NCBI GenBank assembly: GCA_963575645.1
Contig: OY754475.1
Span: 15,910,509-15,974,508, forward strand
DNA from: Xanthostigma xanthostigma
Taxonomy: Eukaryota > Arthropoda > Insecta > Raphidioptera > Raphidiidae
Direction: 5' to 3'
DNA: 64,000 bases
Position numbers and translations under genes: made by a program. Below, piece by piece: positions 54,111 to 64,000 of the stretch. Below the pieces are notes generated by a model. That model was not told the origin of the DNA, made no database searches, and saw only the letters and a list, made by a program, of their open reading frames with translations. Position 1 is the first letter of the stretch; each line of letters opens with the position of its first letter.

Positions 54111-54888
54111 TGCAAATATCGGCCGACGTTACGAGCCAAGTGACACCGAGATGAATTGAACACAAACACGTTTTTTAAAATCGGTTAAGGTGTTTGGGCT
54201 CTACGCGTGACACACAGATTCACAGACAAAGCGAGCGTAGTAAGGCGCTTAGCTTCCGATATTCGCGCCTAAAATGATAATTATTTAAAATGTATGAGGT
54301 ATCCATAAATAACATAATATTAATTTCAGATTTTCGTCTGGAAACAGTTTTTTTTTTATTGAATAGCCTTAAACTAATTGCCTGCTGTGATACATAATAT
54401 TAGAATATTATTTAAGACTGGCCACGAAGGCCATGCAACACAATTTTGTTGATGATCGTATCTTTATTAATAATCACGTGTCTCTTCTTTCCGTTCTTCG
54501 AAAACACTTTTTTATTAATTTATCATGAACCATCAGTTTGCATTTGACACTAATTGCTATCAAATATTTCAATTTTGTTTAACTTTGGACACCACTGTAT
54601 AATGAAAACATCAACATGTAACTATTTCGCCTGAATCTGGTGAGTGGTGACCATAGAGATATAAGTAACTAGAATACGCTTGTGCGTATTCTTCCCATAA
54701 GTGAAAGTGTCCTCAGTTAAAAGAGAGAACGCTGCAGAAAACCATACTCAAATCAGCATTGCTTTGTATCATCAGTTAACATAGAGAAAAGTAACTGGTC
54801 TCTGTCTTAATTGACAGAAAACACCGTACAATACAGATTCGGAAAGAAATCGAGTGCACAAAGTGCTACATCTATGCTGATGTTGTAT
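54111..54888. other. Intergenic, no gene seen
   Basis: GTGACACACAGATTCACAGACAAAGCG at 54206 is repeat-like. No coding signal. Confidence 0.3.
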
Positions 54889-54892
54889 TTAA

Positions 54893-55928
54893 GGAGGTTG
54901 ATGCGTTACAGTTCCAATCATAAATAAGTCGAATTCTAAATGGGAACTTTTCCATAATAATTTTTTATAAAAGGTTATAAGTCGATGATACCAATAAATT
55001 ATTGTCATAAAGGCATAAATAAATATTTTTTTAATATTAATTAATTATAACTTTTGAATTTTGTGTACAAAGTTAGGTTAGAAATTATAAATTTATGTAA
55101 ATATCTGTATTTTACATATTTTTTGCAGTAAATAATTGAAAAAAGAAATTAGAAGTAATAAAAATTAAAATTAAATCATTAAAAAGTTGAAAATTCAGTT
55201 AAAATCGTCAAAATTGTCAAGAATAAAAGTCCATAATCGAAAAGTGCTAAGGTTTAATAATTTTTTTTATTGATTAAAAGTCTCCTAATTAAATTGGAAA
55301 AAATATTGAAATATGCATAAGATATCGATTCTTTAGATAGTTAGTTTTCGGAACTGCTGACATTATTTGGTTATTTGCAAAAAAATCAAATGTACCGTTT
55401 GCATGCTAGGTTGACATATTTTCCATAAGACTACATGTAAAAGTTTTTTTTAATTTTTAACTTTATACATCTCCTAATGATTTTGGATTTTTTACAGAAA
55501 ATTTTGTCATAAAAAAAACAGGTGTGTGGTTTTAAGAAACCACGACGCAAGTGAAACTTTTTATTGGATTGTAGACACTTATCCATCACGATTAATTATA
55601 AACAACAATATTCACATGAATACACGAATAAAAACATGTAAACACTGTACAGCACTTGCCCGCATGACAGACTGACAATGTGTTATACATACTACACGGT
55701 CAGCTGATGCTAACCATGGGCGCCGCCATGTTGGCCTTGGCTGCTCTACCGAGCGCCTACTCCGAGCGCCTTTCACTTTACCCCTACTCCGCGGCCGCCT
55801 GTAATGCGACATGCAACAGACGGCCAGAAAAATTCGGGGCGATAGAATCAAAGTTTCACTTTAAAAATTTATCAAAAAAACTTTATTTCAGATTTTATTC
55901 ATTATCTTCGTAAAACGATTCAACCTCC
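54893..55928. mobile_element. Candidate TTAA-flanked element with a GC-rich insert
   Basis: GGAGGTTGA at 54893 and TCAACCTCC ending at 55928 are inverted. TTAA precedes (54889-54892) and follows (55929-55932), the target of piggyBac-type elements. The inverted ends are short (9 bp). Most of it is very AT-rich, but 55680-55830 is GC-rich (GGGCGCCGCCATGTTGG, CCGCGGCCGCC), read on the minus strand as a possible captured exon or 5' UTR; no protein was recognised. Confidence 0.5.
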
Positions 55929-56016
55929 TTAAAGTTATGATTTTTTAAAAAGTAATTTCTCATAATTATACATTGAATTTCTAAATTGTCTAATACACTG
56001 AAACATACAACAGCCG

Positions 56017-57813
56017 TTATACGTTTTTTTTGTTTTTTTTAGTTTTTTTATTGTGCGACAACTGATGCATTTTTAAGTTGAATGAAAAACTGAAACACCT
56101 ATTACAGACATCACATTGATACTGATTCGGATCTGGATGTTTTCGTTTGTGTTTTTTGAAATTAAAATGCGTAAAATGCTGATTACAAACCGGACATTCG
56201 TACAATTTTTCGTGTGTATGTTTGTGAATGTTTAAATTCCCCAGCTGAGTAAAACGTTTCTCACAAACACTGCACTGATACGGTTTCTCTCCAGTGTGTA
56301 CTCGTTTATGTGTTTTCAAAGAACCAAATTCAATAAAACACTTGTTGCACACTTCACATCGATATGTTTTCTCAGCAGTGTGGACAAGCCTATGAGAATT
56401 TAAATGACCCAAACGAGTAAAAGCTTTATTGCACAGATCGCAATGATATGGCCTTTCACCGGTATGTAGACGCTTATGCATTTTTAATGAATGCGATTCG
56501 GTGAAATTTTTATTACAAATGTCACAATGGAATGGTTTTTCATCGGTATGTGTTCGTTTGTGTCTTTTTAATTCAATTGGTTGAAAAAAACTCTTTTCGC
56601 AAATGTCGCATTGATGCGGTTTCACACCGGTATGGGTAAGTAAGTGTTTTTTCAGACGATATTTTTCACTATAACATTTATTACATACATCACATTTGTG
56701 GGATTTATCTTCGTCATGTGTCTTTTTATGTCTATTAAAGCTTACCAAAGTGTTGAATTTTTTATTACACACTTCACACTGATAGGTTAGTTCACCGGTA
56801 TGCGCAAGTTTATGTGTATTCAAATCGTCCAATTCACTGAAACACTTATTGCAAACGTCACACAGGTACGGTTTCTCGTCATTATGTATAAGTTTGTGGC
56901 GTCTGAAACTACTCGAATGAGTGAAACATTTGTTACAGACAACACAACGATACGGTTTCTCACCAGTATGTGTAAAATTGTGAGCTTTTAAATGATACAA
57001 TTGAGTAAAACGTTTCTTACAAACATCACACTGATACCGTTTCTCACCAGTATGAATAAGTTTATGTCTTTTAAAACTAACAAGATGAATGAAGCTCTTA
57101 TTACAAATTTCACACTCATACGTCTTAGGATCGTTATTTTCAGGTTGCGGCCAAATGTCGTTAACTGATTGAAACGGATCATATTCATTATCATAATTTT
57201 CCTCGCCATTATCGTTATTAAAAGACGAAATTAATGCGGCATTCTCTTGTTTCATCTCATTCGCGAAAAAATCGTTCATTTCCGGCTCGCATTTTATTTG
57301 TAAATTTGTTGTTGAATCATGTAATATTTGGCCAGCTTCACTACTAACTCTTCCATCGTTTTCGTTAATAAATTCAGACGGAACATTAGAGTCTAAATCC
57401 TCTTGTTTTATATTCAATATATTCACGAACGAAAAACCTGCAGGCGGCTCTGATTTTGAATTCAGATTTTCTTTTGGCGACTTAAAATTCGTCAATTTGT
57501 CTGCGTTACTCGCTTTCAATACTTCTCGAATTTTGCTACCTGGTGCGTCAACTTTACTGTTGACCGGATTCACGTCAGAACTTTCATTGGCTGTAGAGTT
57601 TGTGGCACTAATTTCAGCTCCGTTATAAGTCGCGGAAGTGTCTTCAGGAACAAATTCCATTTGTTCGCATTTGATATAAACATTTGTAAGATTAGTTTCT
57701 GACACATCGACTGTGGCAGGATTTGCTAAACCAGGGTCTGGTACCTCACAACCGACGGCAGTATCTGCAAGATCCTCAGGTTCCTCACAATGGTTTTCTT
57801 GAGTCTTCGACAT
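56017..57813 (-). CDS. Gene F: C2H2 zinc-finger protein, 13 fingers
   Basis: 598 residues from ATG (57813-57811 on the plus strand). Residues 1-230 are an acidic linker with repeated psi-K-x-E tetrads: YIKCE (46-50), NIKQE (134-138), QIKCE (172-176) and MKQE (187-190). Thirteen C2H2 fingers run from about residue 232 to 590, linked mostly by TGEKPY-like spacers; the twelfth is two residues short between Cys and His (CPVCNQHFTHFNFKKHKRKH). The C-terminus is basic (KKTKKNKKNV), a possible nuclear localisation signal. No LCRLC-type ZAD was found upstream in the 250 bp examined, though an earlier exon cannot be excluded: TTCTGTATAAATAG just upstream could act as an acceptor. Candidate polyadenylation words (TTTATT on +) lie at 55882 and 55894. 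Predicted nuclear DNA-binding regulator; the array is complete and open, so probably functional. Confidence 0.9.
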   Translation of the reverse strand: MSKTQENHCEEPEDLADTAVGCEVPDPGLANPATVDVSETNLTNVYIKCEQMEFVPEDTSATYNGAEISATNSTANESSDVNPVNSKVDAPGSKIREVLKASNADKLTNFKSPKENLNSKSEPPAGFSFVNILNIKQEDLDSNVPSEFINENDGRVSSEAGQILHDSTTNLQIKCEPEMNDFFANEMKQENAALISSFNNDNGEENYDNEYDPFQSVNDIWPQPENNDPKTYECEICNKSFIHLVSFKRHKLIHTGEKRYQCDVCKKRFTQLYHLKAHNFTHTGEKPYRCVVCNKCFTHSSSFRRHKLIHNDEKPYLCDVCNKCFSELDDLNTHKLAHTGELTYQCEVCNKKFNTLVSFNRHKKTHDEDKSHKCDVCNKCYSEKYRLKKHLLTHTGVKPHQCDICEKSFFQPIELKRHKRTHTDEKPFHCDICNKNFTESHSLKMHKRLHTGERPYHCDLCNKAFTRLGHLNSHRLVHTAEKTYRCEVCNKCFIEFGSLKTHKRVHTGEKPYQCSVCEKRFTQLGNLNIHKHTHEKLYECPVCNQHFTHFNFKKHKRKHPDPNQYQCDVCNRCFSFSFNLKMHQLSHNKKTKKNKKNV

Positions 57814-58309
57814 GTTGCCTCACAATTTCTATTTATACAGAAGAGAAGACACGGTGCATTTTATAATACACACTAGAGAAGTGAAACTTCTAGTCGCGTC
57901 GATTTAATCACACACAAATCCATTCGTCGTGAAACACGCAAATGTTGACGTCGCGTCGGTTCGTTACATGGTCAGTCGCATGGATCCACAAAGAAGATTC
58001 ACATAAAAAAATCTACGTCTATTGATTTCGCAACAATAATTAAAATAGCTGCTGCTGATTACGACGTTGTGTTCAGTTTAATTATGTGGCCTGCAGTTGT
58101 TTTAGACGAAATGTACAGCTCGTCCTCCTTCTTAACCTATAAAAATGATTGTTCAAGTTTAAGATTTTGAAAAACATCACTTCAGTTGTCATTATATTAT
58201 ATTATTATATATTATATTACAAAGTTGCATTTTGAAGTTACACTAATATAATCATTTATTATGTCAGAATTAATTTTCATTTTTAAATAAAAAATTCAAT
58301 TTAGTATAC
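57814..58309 (-). promoter_or_regulatory. 5' flank of gene F
   Basis: 57840-58130 is less AT-rich than its surroundings and free of recognised repeats, which suits a promoter/5' UTR. No core element can be fixed. Confidence 0.35.
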
Positions 58310-58505
58310 TATCCAATAAATAAAATTATCGACCAATTTTCCAGATAAATATATTAACAAACTATCAGTTCTGAAGAAGATCCAAATCCGGACCGAAACG
58401 TTAATGTATTGAATTTATATATTTTTTATTAATATATTTAAATGAAAAATTGGTCGTTAATTTTATTATTGAAGAGTTCTAATCAGACGTTAATCAATGA
58501 TTTGA
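58310..58505 (+). repeat. Complete HH-family element with hammerhead-like core
   Basis: Left arm AATAAATAAAATTATCGACC..., core CTGAAGA-A-GATCC-AAATCC-GGACC-GAAAC (58371-58399), right arm ATGAAAAATTGGTCGTTAAT...GACGTTAATCAATGATTTG. The core has the order of a hammerhead ribozyme (CUGANGA, stem II, GAAA). Stems I and III could not be established. No protein is encoded. Confidence 0.7.
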
Positions 58506-58861
58506 ATATTAATATACTATCGTCAGTTTTTTTCAATATTTAATTTGGGTCCAGTACTATAATTCGATGTGCCTAAGTTTTGACTTTTTTTAAGTCATAG
58601 AAAACGCTAAATTTTGACATTCCAAAAAAAACAAACTTTGCGGACTATTCACAAATCTCCTTAAAAATACATAAAAACTTTTCGTCTGTCACTGTCATTT
58701 TTTTAATGTTACCAATCAGAAATTACATATACACGTCATAGCAACTGGCCCCGTAATTGTTTCTAATAGATATCCCCCCAAACGCCCTCCCCTTATTACT
58801 GCGTAAAAAAAACACCATCGCATGAACACGACCCCGTAATTATTTTTTAAAGAACTCCCAA

Positions 58862-59045
58862 ATGGGTAAAAAGCTATCAAATCGGAAGTGCTGTGTTGTT
58901 GATTGTAAAGATATACCAACTAAACATCCAGAATGACAATTCCATGGGTTTGTAAGTTTTGAGTGAACCAGATTTTAAAAAATCAAACACGAGATGGCGC
59001 AAATATCGCATGTCAGATACTTTCCTAGCGTATACCTACTCCGCA
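58862..59045 (+). pseudogene. THAP-like domain relic
   Basis: MGKKLSNRKCCVVDCKD...TKHPE-stop-QFHGFV resembles the start of a THAP zinc finger (C-x4-C, then H.F.F). A later piece, TRWRKYRMSDT, resembles the middle. A stop and frameshifts break it. Such domains occur in P-element-type transposases, which suggests a transposon source. Confidence 0.5.
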
Positions 59046-59097
59046 AAGTTTATTTGGAACGTCAAAATTTGACGTTCCAAAAAACTTTGAGTTCCAA

Positions 59098-59623
59098 AAA
59101 CGTTAGAAGATACGAAACAATAGCAAAACGATGTAGACATAGAAATTTTATAATTTTGAAAACGATTTCCCAATACCTAAAAAAAGATTTTTTTAAAGAA
59201 TTGCCACCACTTTCGCATGATAATCAACATCTTTTAGGACAATTGTTTCCTACGCGTAAATGATTAATAATTAATTGTATGTGCTCAAATTTTGACTTTT
59301 TTTAAAGATACTTTCCTAGCGTATACCTACTCCGCAAAGTTTTTTGGAACGCAAAGTTTTTTTGGAACGTCAAATTTTGACGTTCCAAATAAACTTTGCG
59401 GAGTAGGTATACGCTAGGAAAGTATCTATAAAAAAAGTCAAAATTTGAGCACATACAATTAATTATTAATCATTTACGCGTAGGAAACAATTGTTCTAAA
59501 AGATGTTGATTATCATGCGAAAGTGGTGGCAATTCTTTTTAGGTATTGGGAAATCGTTTTCAAAATTATAAAATTTCTATGTCTACATCGTTTTGCTATT
59601 GTTTCGTATCTTCTAACGTCTTC
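59098..59623. repeat. Palindrome with ~260-bp arms
   Basis: AACGTTAGAAGATACGAAAC...CTACTCCGCAAAGTTT is inverted at 59370-59623. The word CTAGCGTATACCTACTCCGC occurs a further time at 59023. Confidence 0.88.
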
Positions 59624-60108
59624 AGCTAAGTTAGTGGCGTAAATCTTAGAACCTTGCGAGAAAACTTACTTTAACGGAAGCGCACGATGACTGTATTTGT
59701 AATTAATCTAGCACTTTTAATTTAACGATGGCGAAAATACTATGGTTCGACGTAAAGTTCAAATATGTAACACTTCGAGCAAAACGTTTTCTACATTTTA
59801 TTTAAATGTACCGATATCTGCAATTATAATATTGCACCACTTAAAACACGTTTTGCCGACAACTCAATTTCTGGTCGATGTAGGTACCTAAGCATAATTA
59901 TTTTGATGGTGTTTAAATTAAACTCATACTTAATTTCAAACTTTATTCTATCAGATTTGATATTCGGATGAATATAATTTTTATAATATATTACATAATA
60001 GTTACATAATAGTTTTAACAATATCATTTGAAATTTACATAATGTAAGTATAAATTATTCTTATTTTAACTGTATCTATACCTGTTACAGCGCGGTCACT
60101 TCGACGAT
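59624..60108. other. Intergenic, no gene seen
   Basis: AT-rich; nothing recognised. Confidence 0.3.
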
Positions 60109-62579
60109 TAGACCGGTCATTTTAAATGTTTCAGCTGTTTACCGTTATACAGCAAACCAAAATATGTAATGCTACGGTCAGACGCGCGCCACGCAGCCTG
60201 GCAAGCAGCCCGGCAAGCGGCGCGGCATGCAAGCCCGGCGCGAGCGGCGGGCCAAGCAAGCTATTCACACGCACTGGGGCACGCCAGTTAGTGCTAGCAA
60301 AGTAAACATGGCGGGAAATGTAGAACTTGATTGCTTGACCAGTCCGACATATTTGTTGTATTTGTAATCTATTGTTATGTAATCGTCCGCACAAATCAAG
60401 TTAATTCAGGTCGTCCTTTCGCCACAAAGTCATACGCAATACTGGCGCGATGCGTGCGTGTAAACAGGTACACGAGCGCAAGCACATTCAACATTCAATT
60501 CACTTTGAACTTTGTCGAAAAACCGACACTTTCCCGGTTGGCGGCAAGCACGTGCACGAACAGGCAAGCAAGCCGTTTACACGCTTGTGCTCGTGTTCGT
60601 GCCCGTTGAATGTTGCTTTGAACGCGAGCGTGTGAACGCACCATAAAAAATCGGAAATTTTCCGTAGAATTCAATGCTGTATTTTTAAAACAACTGGCAG
60701 TGATGGGTCTTACAGAAAATTGGGGCCAAAGTTGGTCAAAAACGGTTTTTTGCGTTTAAAAAAAAAATATTCTTTGGATTGAGAAAAGTTTAATACAAAA
60801 GTTATAGAAATAATTATTACGTATCGATCTGGCTTGGTCCGATGTTAAAAAATTCGAAAATGGAGTAGCAATTGTTAAAAAACCGTTAAAAATCGCTGTT
60901 TTTTGAAACGCTTGTATCTCTTTGAAAAAAAATAATCTTTAAGCGATACTTGGTGAAAGTGTAGCCCTTTGCAATCCAAACAAAAGCGTTTTTTAAAATT
61001 TGAAAAATAATGAAAAGTTTTTGCAAAAAACGATTTTTTCGAAAAAAAAGCATTTTTTTAAAATGCCAATAGCTCATAAACCCGTGAGTTTTTATAAACG
61101 TTTTGGGGCTTAAAATTTTCTTTAATAGTTTCCGTAATGTTTGCAATTACTGCGCGCCTTTTTAATTGATCGGTAATGTGCGAAAAATCGGTGGAAAAAT
61201 CGGTATTTTTTTTTTCAATAAAAACAAAAAATTAAATACCTTCAAAAATTGAAATTTTCTACAATCGTCATTATTGCCATTTAATAGCTGGTATTTTTCT
61301 GTGAATTAAAAAAAAAAAAAATCAACCCTTCGACTTTCTGGAGCCGAAATATATATATTTTTTTTATTCCTGCGGCGCCATTTTACAATATTAAGGGCTG
61401 AAATTTACATGAGTTACAGTTTAATACTTACAGATTAAATAAAAAATTACCAGATCTAAATCGGTCATCACTGAGCACTGCAAAGTTAGTTACATGAGCT
61501 GATCAGCACCGTGGCATGAGAACATTAGCACTATAGGTGGAGTGGATGAGAAAAAAGAAAAACTGATAAAATTATGATTAAGAGAAAGTCAGTGGGAGTT
61601 TTTTTTCATCTACTCCACCTATAGTGCTAATGTTCTCATGCCACGGTGCTGATCAGCTCATGTAACTAACTTTGCAGTGCTCAGTGATGACCGATTTGGA
61701 TCTGGTAATTTTTTATTTAATCTGTAAGTATTAAACTGTAACTCATGTAAATTTCAGCCCTTAATATTGTAAAATGGCGCCGAAGGAATAAAAAAAATAT
61801 ATATATTTCGGCTCCAGAAAGTCGAAGGGTTGATTTTTTTTTTTTAATTCACAGAAAAATACCAGCTATTAAATGGCAATAATGACGATTGTAGAAAATT
61901 TCAATTTTTGAAGGTATTTAATTTTTTGTTTTTATTGAAAAAAAAAATACCGATTTTTCCACCGATTTTTCGCACATTACCGATCAATTAAAAAGGCGCG
62001 CAGTAATTGCAAACATTACGGAAACTATTAAAGAAAATTTTAAGCCCCAAAACGTTTATAAAAACTCACGGGTTTATGAGCTATTGGCATTTTAAAAAAA
62101 TGCTTTTTTTTCGAAAAAATCGTTTTTTGCAAAAACTTTTCATTATTTTTCAAATTTTAAAAAACGCTTTTGTTTGGATTGCAAAGGGCTACACTTTCAC
62201 CAAGTATCGCTTAAAGATTATTTTTTTCCAAAGAGATACAAGCGTTTCAAAAAACAGCGATTTTTAACGGTTTTTTAACAATTGCCTCTCCATTTTCGAA
62301 TTTTTTAACATCGGACCAAGCCAGATCGATCCGTAATAATTATTTCTATAACTTTTGTATTAAACTTTTCTCAATCCAACGAATATTTTTTTTTTAAAAC
62401 GCAAAAAACAGTTTTTGACCAACTTTAGCCCCAATTTTCGGTAAGACCCATCACTGTCAGTTGTTTTAAAAATACAGCATTGAATTCTACGGAAAATTTC
62501 CGATTTTTCACATATTTTGGTTTGCTGTATAACGGTTACAAAAAATTAACATTACGTTCAAAATAGAATGACCGGTCTA
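60109..62579. mobile_element. Large foldback element, arms ~0.95 kb
   Basis: Ends TAGACCGGTCATT / AATGACCGGTCTA; then CCGTTATACAGCAAACC and complement; then near-identical arms 60647-~61590 and ~61600-62515 around a ~60-bp centre. Identical 86-codon frames at 60886-61146 (-) and 62007-62267 (+) are mirror images of arm DNA and not genes. A possible GAT duplication flanks it. The left arm is interrupted by the element at 60170-60643. Confidence 0.85.
60170..60643. mobile_element. GC-rich element nested in the foldback, TAA TSD
   Basis: 474 bp absent from the right arm; ends TGCTACGGTCAGACGC and GCGTGTGAACGCACCA are partly inverted. Flanked by TAA (60167-60169 and 60644-60646), the 3-bp target of PIF/Harbinger-like elements. 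Much richer in G+C than its surroundings, with many GCAAGC/GCTTGC words. Open frames in it have no recognised domain. Confidence 0.75.
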
Positions 62580-62859
62580 GATATAGACGGCACGAAAACC
62601 AATAAACTATAAAGGAAATCGATTTTTTTTTACCAACCCTCCTTATTCCCTCAAAATATTTCATGTGATCGGTGGTTGTAGGGAGGGTGGGGGGCGCATT
62701 AAATTTACCTGTAAACGGTTTTTCGAGCATATCTCAGCCGGATCTAATCCTACAAAGAAAATGTAAATGGTGAAATTGAAGAGCTTGAAAAAGCACGTAA
62801 GCTCGTTCAAAGCTGAGCCCAATATCTCAATCCGTTCGCGAAATATCGCGATTTGAAAT

Positions 62860-64000
62860 TACAAAAAAAAAATCAATCAGGTTTTTTTCGGAAGGGGGTG
62901 GAGTTGGGGCCTCAAATTTTTTTGAGAGAAGGGCATCAGGGAGCACTTTATTGAGTCGGAGGGAGGGGGTGGTGGGACAATTAGGAGGGAAGCTATGGGC
63001 CTGAAACTAATTCAGCGGAAACGCTTATAGCTCCGAAAGTAATTAAGCTAGAGGGCCCTACGAGGGCTCATTTTCTTCGTTTTTCTATGAGCTAAAAGGT
63101 GGGAATGACAAAAAAAATATTTTTTGCAAATGAGCGCTTGGCGCGCAAAACAAAAAAAATGCCAATTTTTCATTTGCACTTCTGGGCATGAAGGAGGGGG
63201 CTGGGGGAATTTTTTTTTCTCCATTAAATGGCAATTCAATCAGGTTAATTGTAAATGGAAAACCGGGACGCGGCCGGGCGAGAAAGCCAGCCAAACAGCC
63301 GGGGGCGGAGCCTACGCTCCCAGATCTCCCTCCCCGGGACTCACACACGCGAGAAGGAGCGTTTTTGAGCGGCGCGCTCGGGGAATTTTTTTTTTGAATT
63401 GTTCACCGGTTATTCAAGTGAGTTGTCTGACAGATTCAGTACTCCTGGACCTCTACGGGTGACTTAATCCAGATGCTTGGATATTTCTCACGATTATTTT
63501 CGGAGAGAGGTGATTCAGTAATGCGTGGAACCCGAGTAATCTGCTGCCGAATCTTGAGTTGACAGATATAAATATTAAATAAATCGGTTTCCATGGGGGC
63601 TCAAATTAAAGATAAAAAAAATTGCCATTTAATGGAGAAAAAAAATTCCCCCCAGCCCCCTCCTCCATGCCTAAAAGTCCAAATGAAAAATTGGCATTTT
63701 TTTGTTTTGCGCGCCAAGCGTGCATTTGCAAAAAATAAATTTCTTTGCCATTCCCACCTTTTAGCTCATAGAAAAACGAAGAAAATGAGCACTCGTAGGG
63801 CATTCTAGCTCAATTACTTTCGGAGCTATAAGCGTTTCCGCTGAATTAGTTTCAAGCCCATATTTTCCCTCCAAATTGTACCACCCCCCTCCCTCCGGCT
63901 CATTAAAGTGCTCCCTGATACCCTTCTCTTAAAAAGAGGCCCCAACTCCACCCCCTTCCGAAAAAAACCTGATTGAATTTTATTTTTTTTGCAATTTCAA
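62860..64000. mobile_element. Foldback element cut by the window end
   Basis: AATCAGGTTTTTTTCGGAAGGGGGTGGAG...CCATTAAATGGCAATTCAATC (62875-63240) is inverted at 63615-63985. Arms are about 370 bp or longer, with a GC-rich 0.35 kb centre (63260-63400). The small open frames reflect the palindrome. Confidence 0.82.

Noticed and set aside
55612-55851. Arg-rich 79-codon minus-strand gene
   Set aside because: Lies in the GC-rich patch of a TTAA-flanked element; no recognisable domain, and an overlapping plus-strand frame exists. Kept only as a possible captured exon.
60331-60635. Arg/Cys-rich frames in the GC-rich patch as secreted peptide genes
   Set aside because: The patch is the nested element 60170-60643; the frames overlap each other and have no signal peptide or conserved cysteine spacing.
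60886-62267. Two identical 86-codon frames on opposite strands as a duplicated gene pair
   Set aside because: They are mirror images within the arms of the 60109-62579 palindrome, are lysine/phenylalanine-rich low-complexity translations, and show no domain.

Overview
KIND OF ORGANISM. This is AT-rich animal DNA with spliced genes (GT..AG introns, some under 100 bp) and very many short transposable elements. Several genes encode an N-terminal ZAD-type zinc-binding domain followed by a C2H2 zinc-finger array, a family expanded in insects. The repeats fit an insect and more specifically suggest Lepidoptera: non-autonomous Helitrons starting TCTATACTAATATTATAAAG and ending CTAG, and repeat tails reading 'gaacctcctcc...gaagtcggttaaaaa'. 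The order-level assignment is inference from remembered repeat style; 'insect' is firmer. LAYOUT. (1) 2-2935: the last three exons of the translation-initiation factor eIF2B delta subunit (+). Its last intron is almost entirely one transposon with long inverted termini. (2) About 3.3-19.4 kb: four related C2H2 zinc-finger loci. Gene A (4557-5618, +) and gene D (12113-13663, +) have open reading frames, but decayed relics of both ZAD exons lie upstream of each. Locus G (7366-8157, -) has two broken fingers and a shattered 5' linker. Locus E (17951-19387, +) is a clear pseudogene with at least three frameshifts. (3) 19.6-24.5 kb: a dead mariner, gag and LINE fragments, and palindromes. (4) 24897-33414: gene B (+), an intact two-exon ZAD-C2H2 gene with a 6.9 kb transposon-filled intron. 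(5) 33.5-42.2 kb: nested inverted-repeat elements and hAT-like elements. (6) 42878-46671: gene C (+), a second intact ZAD-C2H2 gene, with a Penelope-like fragment in its intron. (7) 46.7-55.9 kb: a dead Jockey-type LINE (-), satellites, foldback elements and a TTAA-flanked element. (8) 56017-57813: gene F (-), 13 fingers and no visible ZAD. (9) 58-64 kb: a THAP-like relic and large foldback elements with arms up to about 0.9 kb, the last cut by the window end. HOW THE GENES RELATE. Genes A, B, C, D, E and G are tandem paralogues. They share finger sequence (CDVCNKxF ... TGEKPYxC) and acidic linker motifs with repeated psi-K-x-E tetrads; gene F has the same tetrads in an otherwise different linker. 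All finger proteins are probably nuclear DNA-binding regulators with unknown targets. The cluster looks like birth-and-death evolution caught in progress: two complete genes, two that lost the ZAD but keep open finger arrays, one decaying and one dead. No bacterial-style system, CRISPR array, rRNA or tRNA gene was found.
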